Of a stretch of DNA of 64,000 bases, positions 13,925-20,625 are shown one piece after another (within the stretch, counting starts at the first letter, position 1; each line of letters starts with the position of its first letter). The translations under genes and the position numbers were made by a program. This DNA comes from Chimaeribacter californicus (GTDB taxonomy: Bacteria; Pseudomonadota; Gammaproteobacteria; Enterobacterales; Enterobacteriaceae). The notes below the pieces were generated by a model. That model was not told the origin of the DNA, did not search any database, and worked only from the letters and a program-made list of their open reading frames with translations. The stretch is from contig NZ_PJZF01000003.1 of assembly GCF_002858675.1 (NCBI RefSeq), positions 124,001 to 188,000 on the forward strand. The letters are read 5' to 3'.

Positions 13925-14124
13925 ACCTGAAATTTGAATGCCGGGACGTGCGCGTTCGCCCCGGGGTCCGCCTGGGTGAATTCAAAGTAGAGGCCGCAGA
14001 CGTGGCTTTGTACGGCCAGTCAGATGACCGCGAGATTCTGAGCCAGCTCGATATCACAGAGGTGGTTGAGTGGCTTGCAGGCCAGGGTTACAGCGTTACC
14101 GCACCACAGGAGCATGCAGCATGA
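13921..14124 (+). CDS. Small early phage protein
   Basis: A 67-residue acidic protein (MNLKFECRDVRVRPGVRLGEF...). The second half (REILSQLDITEVVEWLAGQGYSV) is a helix-strand unit seen in many small lambdoid early proteins next to recombination genes. It overlaps both neighbours by four bases. Function unknown. Confidence 0.65.
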   Translation: MNLKFECRDVRVRPGVRLGEFKVEAADVALYGQSDDREILSQLDITEVVEWLAGQGYSVTAPQEHAA

Positions 14125-14282
14125 ATGAATGGAGTGATGACGCTTTCATCGCACTGATGAAAGACGTGCTGGCTGATGAGCCAATGACAGATGAGCTGGC
14201 GCACCAAGAAGCGGCGGCAGATTACCGCACGGAACGGCAGGAAATGATGATGGGAGGTGCTTCATGGGCACAGCAACTTTAA
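14121..14282 (+). CDS. Small acidic phage protein
   Basis: A 53-residue acidic helical protein (MNEWSDDAFIALMKDVLADEPMTDE...) from the ATG at 14121, which overlaps the previous stop as ATGA. Its end overlaps the recombinase ATPase gene by 19 bases, so translation is coupled to it. No family recognised; it could be a partner of the ATPase. Confidence 0.6.
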   Translation: MNEWSDDAFIALMKDVLADEPMTDELAHQEAAADYRTERQEMMMGGASWAQQL

Positions 14283-14944
14283 TCCTCGGTGAGTCCGGCA
14301 CTGGTAAGTCTACCAGCCTGCGGAACCTCGACCCGCAGGAAGTGATTCTGGTTAAGCCGGTAGGGAAGCCGTTGCCTTTCAAATCCAGGGATTGGAAGCC
14401 GTGGGACGTGAAGGCAAAGCAGGGAACGGTCGTCACTACTGATAGCTGGGATGTTATCAAAAAGGTGATTCAGGCAGCGAGCGGGTACGGCAAACGCATT
14501 GTGGTCATCGATGACTTCCAGTACGTGATGAGTAACGAGTTTATGCGCCGCTCTGAAGAGAAGTCGTTCGACAAGTTCACAGAGATTGGCCGGCACGCTT
14601 GGGAGGTGATTAAGGCCGCACAGGACGCGCCTGATGACCTGCGGGTTTACTTCATGTCCCACACGGAAGAGACGCAGATGGGACGCGTCAAGATGAAGAC
14701 AATCGGCAAGATGCTGGACGAGAAAATCACAGTGGAAGGGATGTTCACTATCGTTCTGCGCACCCTCACCCGAGATGACCAGTTCTTCTTCACCACCAAA
14801 AACAATGGTGCCGATACGGTGAAATCACCGATGGGCATGTTTGAAACCAACGAAATCGACAATGACCTGGCAATCGTAGATGCAACCATCTGCGACTACT
14901 GGGGCTTATCCAATGTTCACAACCTCAAGGAAAATGCCGCATGA
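14264..14944 (+). CDS. Sak4-like phage recombination ATPase
   Basis: A 226-residue single-domain RecA-fold ATPase (AAA_24 type). Walker A is GESGTGKSTSL (residues 9-19) and Walker B is RIVVIDDFQYVM (about residues 78-89). There is no RecA DNA-binding extension, and its size matches Sak4 recombinases. Sak4 proteins anneal or exchange homologous single strands with help from a phage SSB, and an SSB-like gene follows with a four-base overlap (14941). Here this pair takes the place of the lambda Red or P22 Erf genes. Confidence 0.8.
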   Translation: MGTATLILGESGTGKSTSLRNLDPQEVILVKPVGKPLPFKSRDWKPWDVKAKQGTVVTTDSWDVIKKVIQAASGYGKRIVVIDDFQYVMSNEFMRRSEEKSFDKFTEIGRHAWEVIKAAQDAPDDLRVYFMSHTEETQMGRVKMKTIGKMLDEKITVEGMFTIVLRTLTRDDQFFFTTKNNGADTVKSPMGMFETNEIDNDLAIVDATICDYWGLSNVHNLKENAA

Positions 14945-15531
14945 GCACCCCTATCTTTACCTATAACCATGAAGCAGCTCTGACCGCCGGCCAGGGCGGC
15001 TTTATCAATGAAACCGGTGCGTATGTGCTGACCATCACCGAAGCGGCGCTGAAGCAGGCCGACAGCGGCGCCCGCTCTATCGAGTTCTCTGGTGAAGCAG
15101 AGGATGGGCGCAAGATTCAATACCTGAGCGTCTGGGTAACAAAGAAAGACGGCACTGAGAACAAGTTTGGTGCAAACATTATTCACGCCATGATGGGTTG
15201 TGCCGGTGTTAATCAGTTGACCAGCCACATGCAATCCGCTGGTCAGTATGTTGCCCCGGAGTTCGCAGGGAAGAAGATTGGCCTGGTGCTGCAAAAAGTC
15301 CTCTCCAGCAAGCAGGATGGCAGCGACACCTACAAGTTTGATATCCGCCTGCCTTTCATTGCTCAAACTCACCAGACGCTTCTGGAGAAGGCTGAAGGTA
15401 AGAATGCAGAAACAGTCAGCCGGATGGTTGCGACGCTGAAAGACAAGGATGAGCGCAAGAAAGGCGTCAGCCATGCCGACAATGGCTATCACTTCGGTCA
15501 GGACGATGACCCGGGCTTCACCCCCTTCTAA
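14941..15531 (+). CDS. Phage single-stranded-DNA-binding protein (DUF669-like)
   Basis: A 196-residue protein with a beta-rich core (residues 1-150; YVLTITEAALKQADSGARSIEFSGEAEDGRKIQYLSVWV) and an acidic, aromatic C-terminus ending DDDPGFTPF. The tail resembles the DDDIPF tip of bacterial SSB that recruits repair proteins. It follows the Sak4-like ATPase by ATGA overlap, a common two-gene recombination module. The name rests on the tail, size and partner rather than a catalytic motif. Confidence 0.72.
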   Translation: MSTPIFTYNHEAALTAGQGGFINETGAYVLTITEAALKQADSGARSIEFSGEAEDGRKIQYLSVWVTKKDGTENKFGANIIHAMMGCAGVNQLTSHMQSAGQYVAPEFAGKKIGLVLQKVLSSKQDGSDTYKFDIRLPFIAQTHQTLLEKAEGKNAETVSRMVATLKDKDERKKGVSHADNGYHFGQDDDPGFTPF

Positions 15532-15550
15532 CCTTCACAGGTAACCCCAC

Positions 15551-15892
15551 ATGCTCACCAGCCACGAGCAGGATGTCTACGACAACCTGCCGGTTGAGCT
15601 GCGTCCAAAATACCTGGACAAGCTCCGCCGAATCAAAGAAAGGGATGCTCTTATTGTTGCTGGTGCGCTCGAAGCCGTGGAGTGCGCCAGGCAGGGATTG
15701 CAGCATGAGCGCCTCAACAGGATGAGGCTCAACGCGCTCAACAAGGAAGCGGCGTTCTACCCGCTATGCCCAGAGCATATTCTCGATAAAGACAAGCGGG
15801 CGTTCACCAAAGAGCAGCCTGCTAACACTGATATCTATCTCGACTACACAAACCCAATCAGGGGCTTTGGCGGCGCTGTCCGTCAGGGTTAA
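15551..15892 (+). CDS. Hypothetical early phage protein
   Basis: A 113-residue helical, charged protein (MLTSHEQDVYDNLPVELRPKYLDK...) in the pL operon, 19 bases after the SSB gene. No metal or nucleotide motif is visible. Its C-terminal part (LDYTNPIRGFGGAVRQG) is polar and probably flexible. Context suggests recombination or host takeover; I do not recognise a family. Confidence 0.65.
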   Translation: MLTSHEQDVYDNLPVELRPKYLDKLRRIKERDALIVAGALEAVECARQGLQHERLNRMRLNALNKEAAFYPLCPEHILDKDKRAFTKEQPANTDIYLDYTNPIRGFGGAVRQG

Positions 15893-15909
15893 TCACGTAA
15901 GGACTCATC

Positions 15910-16500
15910 ATGACAGACAAACAGCCTGCCCCGGTTGGGGATTGCCACATCGTAGGAAAAGCGGTTGTGCCGGGATTCAGCAAACTGGAAGCGGCAGCAA
16001 AGGCATTTGAAGAGGCGTTGAGTTCGGCGGGCACGTCAATGTCAGGCAGCCAACTGCAAGCGCTGTCAGAAGCTATGACGGCTTACCATGAATCGAGTAT
16101 GCCAAACGTCATCCTTAGCCTGTTACGGCAGAATGCTGAACTTAAGGCGGAGCGTGACGCGCTGGCGGCGCAACTGGCTCGCTACTCCATGAGTGCCGGA
16201 CAGGCTGACCAGCGGATGTGCGAATCTCAAGCCGTTCGTAAAGCGTTGGGATTCGGCGAGGATGCCGAAGATGTCGCACCCATTGACCTGATGGAAAAAA
16301 TTGATGCCCTCAAAGCAGAGCGTGACGCGCTGGCGGCTGAGAATGCAGCGGTGAAGAACGCTATGTCGGTAACACTTGAGCATGTCAGAGTGATGGATAC
16401 AGGGCAAGCAGGGGTTGCGGCAATGATTATCAATGACGCAATGAATAACAGCAAAACCCCGGCCACCGATGCCGCCAGCCTGCGCAAAGGGGGTGAGTGA
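15910..16500 (+). CDS. Ead/Ea22-like phage protein with internal repeat
   Basis: A 196-residue helical protein. Two copies of LKAERDALAA (about residues 77-86 and 135-144) lie in coiled-coil stretches, the modular pattern of Ea22-like early proteins, which vary by repeat recombination. The DNA of the two copies is nearly identical (around 16142 and 16313). It is dispensable in known phages and of unknown role. Its stop overlaps the next gene start. Confidence 0.7.
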   Translation: MTDKQPAPVGDCHIVGKAVVPGFSKLEAAAKAFEEALSSAGTSMSGSQLQALSEAMTAYHESSMPNVILSLLRQNAELKAERDALAAQLARYSMSAGQADQRMCESQAVRKALGFGEDAEDVAPIDLMEKIDALKAERDALAAENAAVKNAMSVTLEHVRVMDTGQAGVAAMIINDAMNNSKTPATDAASLRKGGE

Positions 16501-16742
16501 TGGTTGTTGGAGGCTATACGCTTGACCTGACGTGTGATTGTCAGAAGTGTCAGCGCTATATGGGTCTTCCTGATTACCGCAGTGAGGAACGGGGTTTTAC
16601 GCGCTTAGCAGGGGATAATTTCACCGAGTGTTTCCGGGCAGCAAAGAAACGCGGGTGGAAATTTTACAGCAACAAAACCAAGTGCTTTGCACCTGGTCAT
16701 GAGGTGGGGCGAGAATGGATAAGCAACAGAAATACAAATTGA
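16500..16742 (+). CDS. Small Cys-rich phage protein
   Basis: An 80-residue protein from the ATG at 16500 (MVVGGYTLDLTCDCQKCQRYMG), whose A is the last base of the previous stop. The CDCQKC cluster at residues 12-17 probably binds zinc; ECFRAAKKRGWKFYSNKTKCFAPGH follows. This TLDLTCDCxxC opening is shared by small Ea-region proteins of lambdoid phages. Function unknown. Confidence 0.72.
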   Translation: MVVGGYTLDLTCDCQKCQRYMGLPDYRSEERGFTRLAGDNFTECFRAAKKRGWKFYSNKTKCFAPGHEVGREWISNRNTN

Positions 16743-17128
16743 TCGCGGCGGCCAAACAGGCCATTAAGTGCTACGAGGCTGGCGGTAACGTCTCGCCGGA
16801 GCCGGAGTATCTGGCGTTGTTTAAGGTGGCGCTGGCGTCGCTGGAGGCTGAACCTGTGGCGTGGGAAGTTAAAGGGATACTGTGCCACACCAAAGAAGAG
16901 GCCGACCGGTATATCGGGGAGCCTGAACCTCTCTACGCCGCCCCGCCCGCGCCGGTGGTTAAGGTCGGATTGCCTGAGCCTTATGATGATGGACACGGCA
17001 ACGAGTGGCTTTCTAAAAGAGAAGTTATCAAAGCTATTCAGGAAGCTGGCGCGGAAGTCCTGCGCCTGAACTCCAGCGATACTGACGATATAGACACCAC
17101 GCCTCAGCAGTATCAATCCCTATCCTGA
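16715..17128 (+). CDS. Early phage protein of the Ead type
   Basis: A 137-residue protein. The middle EAEPVAWEVKGILCHTKEEADRYIG followed by EPEPLYAAPPAP is a segment found repeatedly in Ead-like proteins of enterobacterial prophages, where it acts as an exchangeable module. The C-terminal part is acidic. It overlaps the previous gene by 28 bases and is followed by a terminator. Function unknown. Confidence 0.7.
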   Translation: MDKQQKYKLIAAAKQAIKCYEAGGNVSPEPEYLALFKVALASLEAEPVAWEVKGILCHTKEEADRYIGEPEPLYAAPPAPVVKVGLPEPYDDGHGNEWLSKREVIKAIQEAGAEVLRLNSSDTDDIDTTPQQYQSLS

Positions 17129-17129
17129 T

Positions 17130-17155
17130 AGCCTCGCAATAGCGGGGCTTTTTTA
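17130..17155 (+). terminator. Early-operon terminator
   Basis: AGCCTCGC-AATA-GCGGGGCT (one T-G wobble) followed by TTTTTTA. An intrinsic terminator that N-modified polymerase would need to pass to express the distal genes. Confidence 0.82.
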
Positions 17156-17167
17156 TACTGAAAAATC

Positions 17168-17401
17168 ATGATTGAGCGCATCTACGGCGACACCGAGCCA
17201 GCCCATATCGTTGTCGCACATAAAGCTATGGAAGCGCATAAAGCCAAGTATGGCGAGGGCAACAAGTTTCATCCCCGGATTTACTCAGTCGCGTATCGCG
17301 GCAGGTTCTATCAAATTGAGGTCGTGACTCGCCGCCAGACTATAGCCGCGACGGTGATTACTGGTGTCAGAACGTTAACTAAAGTATTGGAGGTTGCATG
17401 A
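17168..17401 (+). CDS. Hypothetical early phage protein
   Basis: A 77-residue protein, MIERIYGDTEPAHIVVAHKAMEAHKAKYGEGNKF..., with a helical N-half and a beta C-half (YRGRFYQIEVVTRRQTIAATVI). Stop and next start overlap as ATGA. No family recognised. Confidence 0.62.
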   Translation: MIERIYGDTEPAHIVVAHKAMEAHKAKYGEGNKFHPRIYSVAYRGRFYQIEVVTRRQTIAATVITGVRTLTKVLEVA

Positions 17402-17601
17402 GCGAGTGGATTAAGTGCAGTGAGAGGATGCCTGAGCTAAAGCAGGAAGTGCTATGTGTTAATGAGTGGGGAGACTATGAAGCTGCTCTCTATGATGTTG
17501 GATATATCCCCGGCCCACCATTCTTTGCAACGTCAGCCGGCGAGTTTCACCCAACCCACTGGATGCCACTACCAGAACCACCGGAGGAGAACCAAGGATG
17601 A
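17398..17601 (+). CDS. DUF551-family phage protein, second copy
   Basis: A 67-residue DUF551 protein with the full consensus: MSEWIKCSERMPELKQEVL at the start, a variable middle, and THWMPLPEPPEE at the end. It is diverged from the copy at 13295-13516. It overlaps the methyltransferase start by four bases. Function unknown. Confidence 0.85.
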   Translation: MSEWIKCSERMPELKQEVLCVNEWGDYEAALYDVGYIPGPPFFATSAGEFHPTHWMPLPEPPEENQG

Positions 17602-18482
17602 TTACCGTAAACAGCTACTTTTGCGGTGCCGGCCTAATGGACGCAGGTCTGATGGACGCTGGCATTCAAATCAGCCAGGCATTTGAGATGGATGAGGATG
17701 CCTGTAAGACATACCGGGCCAATCATGGCGATCACATTAAGCAGTGCGATATCGCTAGTGAACTGGTCATGGAGCAAGACAGTTGCGACGGGATGATATT
17801 CACCTACCCCTGCACTAAATACTCCACTATTGGTGATATTCACGGAACCCGTACCGGAGATGAGCTGTTCCTGCACGCATTACGCCACCTGGCTGTGGCA
17901 CGACCTGAATTCTACGTTGTAGAGAATGTCCCTGGCATGAGGGCATTCCCGGTCGTCATGGAAGCGATGACCAAGATGCCGGATTACTATGTGCACGTGT
18001 TCTGCCCGATAAAATCTGAGACCTGGCTGCCTCAGCGGCGTGACCGCCTCATTATCGTCGGCACCAAACGGCAGTGGTTGATCCGCCCGCCTGAGAATAC
18101 CCGGCCAATCACCCTGGCTGAAATCCTTGAAGATGAACCACGCGTTACCCTTCCCTCAGCAATAAAAGCGCGAATGTCAGGGCAGTACCGTGACTTACCC
18201 ATTATCAGTGACCCTGCCCGTGGCGATATCGCCCCGACATGTGTGGCGCACTACGCTAAAGATAAAAGTACCAGGCTGGTCGTGGATAAACGCTTTCCGA
18301 TGGGTGTGCGTCCATACTCAGTAAGAGAATATGCGAGGCTCCAGGGGTTAGAGGATTCGTTCGTATTCCCAGTGTCAGATACCGCCGCCTACAGGCAAAT
18401 CGGTAATGGAGTTTCACGCCATGTCGGGATGTGGATAGGCAAAGAGTTAACCCGCTATATGGGTATGCGCAAAGCTGCCTGA
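17598..18482 (+). CDS. DNA (cytosine-5) methyltransferase
   Basis: A 294-residue C5-cytosine methyltransferase. Motif I is NSYFCGAGLMDAGL (residues 5-18), motif IV is FTYPCTKYS with the catalytic Cys (about residue 74), motif VI is VVENVPG, motif VIII is LPQRRDRL and motif X is AAYRQIGNGVS. The target recognition region (about residues 190-240) is short. The usual PCQ of motif IV is PCT here. No restriction enzyme gene is next to it, so it is an orphan that may protect phage DNA from host restriction. Confidence 0.92.
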   Translation: MITVNSYFCGAGLMDAGLMDAGIQISQAFEMDEDACKTYRANHGDHIKQCDIASELVMEQDSCDGMIFTYPCTKYSTIGDIHGTRTGDELFLHALRHLAVARPEFYVVENVPGMRAFPVVMEAMTKMPDYYVHVFCPIKSETWLPQRRDRLIIVGTKRQWLIRPPENTRPITLAEILEDEPRVTLPSAIKARMSGQYRDLPIISDPARGDIAPTCVAHYAKDKSTRLVVDKRFPMGVRPYSVREYARLQGLEDSFVFPVSDTAAYRQIGNGVSRHVGMWIGKELTRYMGMRKAA

Positions 18483-18492
18483 TGGAGAAACT

Positions 18493-18660
18493 ATGCTCGC
18501 CGGCTTCGTCCTCTTACTTACCTCCTGCGCTACTGATTGTCGCACCGTCCCCGTATCAGAAACCATGTTCCCTACCCTGACCGAGTGCCAGCAGATGGCT
18601 GAGCGCATCAGGATGGTTCGCCCGCGGGTAATTTTGGAATGTGCGGAGGTGCGCCGCTAA
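18493..18660 (+). CDS. Small protein with lipobox-like start
   Basis: A 55-residue frame (MLAGFVLLLTSCATDCRTVPVSE...) with a GGAG ribosome site. The first 12 residues are hydrophobic and end in LLTSC, a possible but very short lipoprotein signal; there are four Cys in total. Its stop is followed at once by the next start. Function unknown. Confidence 0.5.
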   Translation: MLAGFVLLLTSCATDCRTVPVSETMFPTLTECQQMAERIRMVRPRVILECAEVRR

Positions 18661-18729
18661 ATGCTTACACCACTTCATCTGCTTATCACTATCGCCGCTC
18701 TGGCTATCTATTACGTCCTGATGGGCTAA
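18661..18729 (+). CDS. Tiny single-pass membrane peptide
   Basis: A 22-residue frame (MLTPLHLLITIAALAIYYVLMG) beginning directly after the previous stop. It is almost wholly one hydrophobic helix. Such peptides occur in lambdoid early regions, but with so few codons translation is unproven. Confidence 0.35.
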   Translation: MLTPLHLLITIAALAIYYVLMG

Positions 18730-18770
18730 CGCCTAACCTTTTACTATCGCGCTATGCGTGAGGAGTTGCT

Positions 18771-18968
18771 ATGTCCGTATATTTTTACAGTGGCCTGATT
18801 TACAAGTCAGGGATAGTTGTCCGCGGGTTTAGCGGAATAATTGAAGGAGGCAGCGCTGGAGAGGCTTATCGCACCGCTCAACAGCTTCAGGTAGACGTTC
18901 TGAGGGATAGTGGGATTTATTCTGATGACTATCTCATCCTGGTTAATCAGTTCAACAAAGTCGAATGA
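18771..18968 (+). CDS. Hypothetical phage protein near xis
   Basis: A 65-residue protein (MSVYFYSGLIYKSGIVVRGFSGIIEGG...) with a GAGGAG ribosome site. It has a beta-rich N-half, a helical centre (AGEAYRTAQQLQVDVL) and a final strand ending VNQFNKVE. Similar proteins stand next to excisionase genes in enterobacterial prophages. Its stop overlaps the next start. Confidence 0.62.
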   Translation: MSVYFYSGLIYKSGIVVRGFSGIIEGGSAGEAYRTAQQLQVDVLRDSGIYSDDYLILVNQFNKVE

Positions 18969-19069
18969 CCACCATCCCCGACATCTCCCCGGGCGAGCTA
19001 ATCCTCTGGCTCGCCATCGTCACCCTTTTCATCATCGACAGCTTCATCAGTAAGCCACCAAAGGAGTAG
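18965..19069 (+). CDS. Tiny single-pass membrane peptide
   Basis: A 34-residue frame (MTTIPDISPGELILWLAIVT...) with one membrane helix at residues 11-27 and a KPPKE tail. It overlaps the previous stop as ATGA and ends two bases before the excisionase start. The overlaps support translation; function unknown. Confidence 0.45.
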   Translation: MTTIPDISPGELILWLAIVTLFIIDSFISKPPKE

Positions 19070-19071
19070 CT

Positions 19072-19263
19072 ATGGCTGACATTACCCTGATACAAGAAAA
19101 AGAAGTCATGGAAAAATTGCACATTACCTCACGCACAACCATGTGGAAGTATTGTGAGTCGCATAATTTTCCCAAGCCCGTCAGAACGCGCCCAAAAGCA
19201 TTTCTCAAGAGCGCAGTTGAAGAATGGATACTAAACGGAGGTGTTAATCAGAAAGCTTCCTGA
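19072..19263 (+). CDS. AlpA/excisionase-type DNA-binding protein
   Basis: A 63-residue winged-helix protein: LIQEKEVMEKLHITSRTTMWKYCESHNFPKPVRTRPKAFLKSAVEEWI fits the AlpA/MerR-like excisionase pattern, with recognition helix around residues 18-30 and wing RTRPKAFL. It lies convergent to the integrase and overlaps its 3' end by 20 bases, the usual xis/int partnership. It would direct prophage excision and may regulate int. Confidence 0.8.
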   Translation: MADITLIQEKEVMEKLHITSRTTMWKYCESHNFPKPVRTRPKAFLKSAVEEWILNGGVNQKAS

Positions 19264-20425
19264 TGTGCCAGAACAGCTTATCGGCATGTATTTCGTATGC
19301 CTTTCTCTGATCCTCTATCCAGTCGTGCTTGTTATATACCGCCATTACCCCGCCCAGCTCATGCCCAAGCATCCTTTCGGTAACGTGAGGTGCTACCCCC
19401 TCCTCCGAAAGACGCGTGACAATAGTTCGCCTAAAGTCATGAGCGCGCCAGTAACCAATATCCATTCCCTCGCGAATACGCAGAATGTAGCGGTTCGCGG
19501 CGGCAATGGTTATTGGCTGGCCTACATCATTTCCTGGGAACAGTATTTGGTCATAGGTTTCCATCGCCCGTTCCAGTAGCGGCTTCATCTGTTCAAAGAT
19601 GGGCCGCCTGATGACGTTATGCATCTTGCTGTGCTCTTTCGGAACCGTCCAGACCCATTCACTCAGATCAAACTCTTTTCTTTCTGCAAGTCGAAGCTCT
19701 GATACCCTAGCCCCCCATAGCATTAGCATCTGGTGAAGCAGTTTATTAGATGTGGCAGCTCTGCTTCTTTCAATCGCCACCCAGATACGGGCCAGCTCAC
19801 TGTATGTCAGCACCCTACTACCAGTTTCTGAGCGTACGCCAACATCCTTCGGGCTGATGCGCATAATTGAGGAGCTATCAATCACCTGACGCCTTATGCA
19901 CCAATTAATGGCCGTCCTGGCTTGGGACAGCAGCTGCCGAGCGCGCCGGGGGTTCTCTTTTTCCTCTTTCGAGAAGAAATCCACCCACTGTTTAACAGTT
20001 ATATCGGCAATGGGCCTGCCCGAGAACGCGCCTTCTAGGTGTTTAAGCACGGTCGATGTGTACAAAGCCTGGGTTTTTGGCCGCAAGGCTACATCGACGT
20101 AATGCTCTTTCCAGTAGCGCAGGCAATCGCCGACAGTCATGGAGTCGCCGCCCGAGGTTTCTTCAAAGTAAGTACGGGGATCTGTGCCGCCGTCATAAAG
20201 AAGGCGTAACTCTCCGGTAAGTGCTCGGGCGTCTTTCAGGCTCAATGCTGGATATCGTCCTAAGCCAAGGCGCTGGGCCTTGCCTTTCCAGCGATAACGA
20301 TATTGAAAGGTGATCACCCCCCTCGGAGAGATGCGAGCGCTGAGGCCATCTACATCTGAAACTTCTGGAGAACCAGAATATGGTTTACCATGTAATGAAC
20401 GGAGTTTAGTGTCGCTCAAAGCCAT
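19244..20425 (-). CDS. int: Tyrosine integrase
   Basis: A 393-residue tyrosine recombinase from the ATG at 20425 (MALSDTKLRSLHGKPYSGSPEV...), where the DUF4102 arm-binding domain begins; further upstream codons read through the attachment region. A SAM-like core-binding domain covers about residues 95-180 and the catalytic domain about 200-385. The catalytic Arg is in WGARVSELRLAER, the His-x-x-Arg in HDFRRTIVTRL, the second His in LGHELGG and the nucleophilic Tyr in MAVYNKH. All are intact. It stands 150 bases from sbcB and would insert the phage at its 5' end. Confidence 0.93.
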   Translation of the reverse strand: MALSDTKLRSLHGKPYSGSPEVSDVDGLSARISPRGVITFQYRYRWKGKAQRLGLGRYPALSLKDARALTGELRLLYDGGTDPRTYFEETSGGDSMTVGDCLRYWKEHYVDVALRPKTQALYTSTVLKHLEGAFSGRPIADITVKQWVDFFSKEEKENPRRARQLLSQARTAINWCIRRQVIDSSSIMRISPKDVGVRSETGSRVLTYSELARIWVAIERSRAATSNKLLHQMLMLWGARVSELRLAERKEFDLSEWVWTVPKEHSKMHNVIRRPIFEQMKPLLERAMETYDQILFPGNDVGQPITIAAANRYILRIREGMDIGYWRAHDFRRTIVTRLSEEGVAPHVTERMLGHELGGVMAVYNKHDWIEDQRKAYEIHADKLFWHIRKLSD

Positions 20426-20625
20426 AATTATTTTCTGTACGCAGTAAAAATGAGGTTCTGTACCAACTGTGTACGCAATATTGCATGGACTAAAGAGAAC
20501 ATCAATGAACTGATGTGAACATATGCAGGCAAGAGCGGGGATGTTTGGCGGGATTGTCACTGCTCAAACAGTATGTTAGCAAACAGAAGTGAACGGATAA
20601 AAATCTTGGCAAACAAAAGCGAACA
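20426..20625. other. Prophage attachment region upstream of and into sbcB
   Basis: Between int and sbcB are paired motifs expected of an att site: TGTACGCA at 20436-20443 and 20470-20477, an inverted repeat ACATCA-N6-TGATGT (20499-20516), and an imperfect 19-bp direct repeat TTAGCAAACAGAAGTGAAC (20576-20594) / TTGGCAAACAAAAGCGAAC (20606-20624) inside the sbcB start region. The exact core cannot be fixed without the other prophage end. Confidence 0.5.

Noticed and set aside
13668-14282. Reading the run of tiny overlapping early frames as one broken gene
   Set aside because: Each frame has its own start overlapping the previous stop by ATGA and no shared family, so they are better read as separate small genes.
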